Shown in pieces: positions 61,517 through 64,000 of a DNA stretch of 64,000 nt (its first letter is position 1; the number at the start of each line of letters is the position of its first letter). The translations under genes were made by a program, and so were the position numbers. Where the stretch lies: NCBI RefSeq assembly GCF_002754195.1, contig NZ_PEEU01000001.1, positions 1,426,001 to 1,490,000 of the forward strand, written 5' to 3'. The stretch is from Flavobacterium sp. 9 (GTDB lineage: Bacteria; Bacteroidota; Bacteroidia; Flavobacteriales; Flavobacteriaceae). Under the pieces are notes generated by a model. That model did not search any database. It worked only from the letters and a program-made list of their open reading frames with translations, and was not told where the DNA came from.

Positions 61517-61727
61517 AATTCTACAGATTAAATTAAAAAACAATAAACACTAATTCTCAAGCTTTTAAATTCGAAGCCATACGAATTTACATAATAATTT
61601 TGGGTTTTCGGCTTAAAGTGTAATTAAATTATGGCTTATACTTTTAGATTTATTTAACTCTAAGCTTCAATCAAAGTCGGAATTTTATGTTAAATTTACT
61701 TAATCTTTAATTCAAAAAGCCTCGTAT

Positions 61728-62255
61728 ATGAAAAAAATAATTGTTTCTTTCGCAATAATTACTGCCTTAGTCATTGGCTGTAAAACCAATACAAAATCGG
61801 CTGATGCCAAAACTTTAACTGTAGCATTAGAGCCAAAAAGTAATAGTACTGTTAGCGGAACTGCAACTTTTACAGAGAAAAACGGAAAAGTAACTTTTAC
61901 TGCAAAAGTAGCTGGTTTACAACCGGGAGTTCATGCAATTCACATTCACGAAAAATCAGATTGTACTGCTGCTGACGGAAGTTCTGCTGGTGGACACTGG
62001 AATCCAACTTTCAAAAAACACGGAAAATGGGGTTCAGCTGAATATCATAAAGGAGATATCGGAAACTTTACTGCTGATGCAAAAGGAAACGGAACTATAA
62101 CTTTAACTACTGACGAATGGTGTATTGGTTGTGGAGATGCAACCAAAGATGTCTTAGGAAAAGGTTTAATCGTACATCAGGGAACTGACGATTTTACAAC
62201 ACAACCAACTGGAAATGCCGGCGGTAGAGTTGCTTGTGCAGGAATCATCAAATAA
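61728..62255 (+). CDS. sodC: Cu/Zn superoxide dismutase, lipoprotein
   Basis: 175 residues. The signal ends with a lipobox (ALVIGC). Metal and fold motifs: GVHAIHIHEKSDC, GGHWNPTFKKHG, GDIGNF, and LIVHQGTDDFTTQPTGNAGG with GRVACAGII, including the conserved cysteines. It dismutates superoxide in the periplasm. Monocistronic. Confidence 0.94.
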   Translation: MKKIIVSFAIITALVIGCKTNTKSADAKTLTVALEPKSNSTVSGTATFTEKNGKVTFTAKVAGLQPGVHAIHIHEKSDCTAADGSSAGGHWNPTFKKHGKWGSAEYHKGDIGNFTADAKGNGTITLTTDEWCIGCGDATKDVLGKGLIVHQGTDDFTTQPTGNAGGRVACAGIIK

Positions 62256-62263
62256 AAAACACG

Positions 62264-62300
62264 ATAACCACTATATTTTCACAAAATGTAGTGGTTATTT
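62264..62300 (+). terminator. Weak hairpin terminator behind sodC
   Basis: ATAACCACTA/TAGTGGTTAT stem with a 15-base loop and only a short T-run. Confidence 0.5.
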
Positions 62301-62361
62301 CATTTAAAATTAACCCCAAAACAAGAAAAAGATATAGCTTTGCAGCTATAAATTAAAGTTA

Positions 62362-63564
62362 ATGATTAACCCATCAGCTCCAGGTTGGATAGACAAGTTT
62401 TTTAGTGAACAAAAGTTTTCAGAAGCTATTCCTTTTGAGACTACAGATTCGTTCTACTATAAAGTCAGAGAAACCGGTTTTATTTATGGCCACATCATTT
62501 CTATAGATTCTCAAATTCCAATTGAAATAAAAGGCTGGTTTAAAACCGAGATTTCAAAAGTCGCCTTATTAAATACTTTGTACGGTGTTTTTTGTATTGA
62601 AAAAAGAAGTTCTGAACCTAATAATTTTATTACAGAGGTTTTAAAATTTTATAAAGAAATGAATCCTGAGGGATTTAGTATTTTCAAAATTTTACTTCCA
62701 AAAGACACTCCTTCCCTATCTTTAGAGAACATAATAGATCAGCGCGTTCAGACGAATGACAGTATTATCAGTAAAAACTTTTCGCATTTAGTAACCAATG
62801 CGCTTTTGTTTATTGATGTTTTGGCTTTCAGACAATATCTGGAACACGGATCAATTCCTGATAAATACCTGAAACGTATTGAAGAAACAGTTCTTGGTAT
62901 TGTAGCTTTGGCATTAAAAACCAAAACTGCAAAATCTCAACATGATGATTTACTAATCAAACTTTTTGAAGCTTCAATACGATATTCTAAGTTTTCAAAA
63001 GTTACGGTTGACACTTTAGAAACTTTACAATTAGATTATTTCAATAATAAACTTGAGCAATATTATTTAATTGATATGGCCGGAATGGCTTTATGGAGTG
63101 ATGGCGTTGTAGAAAATGAAGAAGCCTACTTTTTGTATTCATTAGGATCGATGATGCAAGTTTCAGATGAATTTGTAGCCAAAAGCGTTGAAACAACCAA
63201 CAACTTTATTACTACTCATAAAAAGAAGATTCCCTATTTTAATTACTCAAATCCGGTAAAACATTTTTATGATCAAATGACGCACAGCGTTGTAAAACTG
63301 ATTATAAGAAACAAAAACAGATTGGTCAAGGAAATCGTGCAAAGCAAAGAATTAATGATTCTCTTAGCTTATTCAACAACCAGAGATTTGGATGCTAAGG
63401 AAAAGAAAAAAGTTAAAAAACAACTTTTGGATATTTGCAAAACGATTCCGTCACTAACAATATTTTTACTTCCGGGCGGAAGTTTATTATTACCGATTTT
63501 AATAAAGTTTATTCCAACAATGTTACCATCGGCTTTTAATGAAAATCTTGACGAAAACGAATAA
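62362..63564 (+). CDS. LETM1-related biofilm-associated protein (flavobacterial family)
   Basis: 400 residues, no signal peptide. The middle is helical (TerB-like DMAGMALWSDGVVENEEAYF), and the end holds PGGSLLLPILIKFIPTMLPS, which resembles the membrane segment of LETM1. The family is conserved in Flavobacteriaceae, and the name comes from a biofilm phenotype in relatives. Molecular function unknown. Confidence 0.85.
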   Translation: MINPSAPGWIDKFFSEQKFSEAIPFETTDSFYYKVRETGFIYGHIISIDSQIPIEIKGWFKTEISKVALLNTLYGVFCIEKRSSEPNNFITEVLKFYKEMNPEGFSIFKILLPKDTPSLSLENIIDQRVQTNDSIISKNFSHLVTNALLFIDVLAFRQYLEHGSIPDKYLKRIEETVLGIVALALKTKTAKSQHDDLLIKLFEASIRYSKFSKVTVDTLETLQLDYFNNKLEQYYLIDMAGMALWSDGVVENEEAYFLYSLGSMMQVSDEFVAKSVETTNNFITTHKKKIPYFNYSNPVKHFYDQMTHSVVKLIIRNKNRLVKEIVQSKELMILLAYSTTRDLDAKEKKKVKKQLLDICKTIPSLTIFLLPGGSLLLPILIKFIPTMLPSAFNENLDENE

Positions 63565-63566
63565 AA

Positions 63567-63597
63567 AAAATCGCCCTTTTGAGGCGATTTTTTATTT
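63567..63597. terminator. Bidirectional terminator
   Basis: AAATCGCC/GGCGATTT stem with A-run before and T-run after, between convergent genes. Confidence 0.88.
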
Positions 63598-63598
63598 T

Positions 63599-64000
63599 TT
63601 ATAGATTACTTAGTTGGTAAACTTCGTCTAATTCAGCATTCGAAGCAATGTTTACATTTAAATCGGTTACAAAACCAGAATTTAATCCGTAAACCCATCC
63701 GTGAAGCATTAAATCCTGACCGTTTTTCCAAGCTCCTTGTACAATCGAAGTTTTCGCTAAGTTGTAAACTTGTTCTTTTGCATTGACTTCAACAAAAGCA
63801 TTAAAACGCTCTGTTTCATCTTCAATAGAATTTAGGTATTTATCGTGCAAACGGTATTCATCTTTAATGTGACGAATCCAGTTGTCGATAATCCCAACAG
63901 ACATATTACCCATTGCAGCTTTTACACCACCACAACCATAATGTCCGCAAACAATAACGTGTTTTACTTTTAGAACATTTACTGCATAATCAAGAACACT
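63599..64000 (-). CDS. Beta-carbonic anhydrase (5' partial, cut by window edge)
   Basis: 133 C-terminal residues. The frame runs to the window edge. VIVCGHYGCGGVKAAMG carries the His and Cys zinc ligands of beta-class carbonic anhydrases; then IDNWIRHIK, EVNAKEQVYNL and LHGWVYGLNSG, all typical. It interconverts CO2 and bicarbonate in the cytosol. An internal Met near 63913 is not the start. Confidence 0.94.
   Translation of the reverse strand, partial: SVLDYAVNVLKVKHVIVCGHYGCGGVKAAMGNMSVGIIDNWIRHIKDEYRLHDKYLNSIEDETERFNAFVEVNAKEQVYNLAKTSIVQGAWKNGQDLMLHGWVYGLNSGFVTDLNVNIASNAELDEVYQLSNL

Overview
The window looks like the chromosome of a Flavobacterium or close relative (Bacteroidota, Flavobacteriaceae). 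The evidence is strongly AT-rich DNA, promoters of the TAnnTTTG type, starts without Shine-Dalgarno sequences, a type IX secretion sorting tail, a SusC/TonB-like outer-membrane barrel, a LETM1-related flavobacterial protein, and many flavobacterial intergenic repeats. No IS element, prophage structural gene, CRISPR array or rRNA was seen.

Layout. 1-10.1 kb: housekeeping and surface genes (end of a T9SS-secreted protein, purL, a TonB-dependent-type barrel, a secreted protein, long-chain acyl-CoA synthetase). 10.3-17.1 kb: a retron, with a structured ncRNA (25-bp perfect hairpin inside an a1/a2-type helix), a retron reverse transcriptase, a WGR/HEAT-repeat protein and a winged-helix/SWIM zinc-finger protein. 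17.4-24.2 kb, opposite strand: a five-gene operon resembling the MoxR-vWA-beta-propeller ternary conflict systems. Together these form a defence island.

24.5-50.7 kb: a large, mostly minus-strand RNA-repair locus. It holds a DEDDh exonuclease, a broken metallophosphoesterase, a slipin/SPFH protein, an ATP-grasp protein, a small DUF5565-like RNA ligase, a DUF434/PIN-like protein, TatD, T4-like polynucleotide kinase/phosphatase, a T4 Rnl1-like RNA ligase, a nucleotidyltransferase, a SUKH protein, Ro60 (TROVE), an HD phosphohydrolase and a WYL regulator. Its intergenic gaps carry twelve T-arm hairpins. Seven belong to tRNA-like elements in normal order, most with abnormal anticodon loops or acceptors. 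At least four belong to circularly permuted tRNA-like elements in which the acceptor stem is closed by a small loop. Immediately after ro60 lies an array of six related units, each a terminal stem followed by the invariant bases TACTTCG, three with a tRNA-like insert and three without. I read these as a tandem array of bacterial Y RNAs. A shared palindrome (TGCGCAA-N5-TTGCGCA) sits in front of the main transcription units, pointing to a co-regulated RNA-repair/Y-RNA regulon. Inserted within the locus are a membrane protein, an XRE regulator and a 1273-residue SEC-C/PD-(D/E)XK-like protein.

50.9-57.5 kb: a fatty-acid beta-oxidation operon (MarR regulator, FadN-, FadA- and FadE-type enzymes) interrupted by a four-helix-bundle gene. 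57.8-64 kb: GH18 chitinase-like enzyme, small secreted proteins, a META lipoprotein, Cu/Zn superoxide dismutase, a LETM1-related protein and the end of a beta-carbonic anhydrase.
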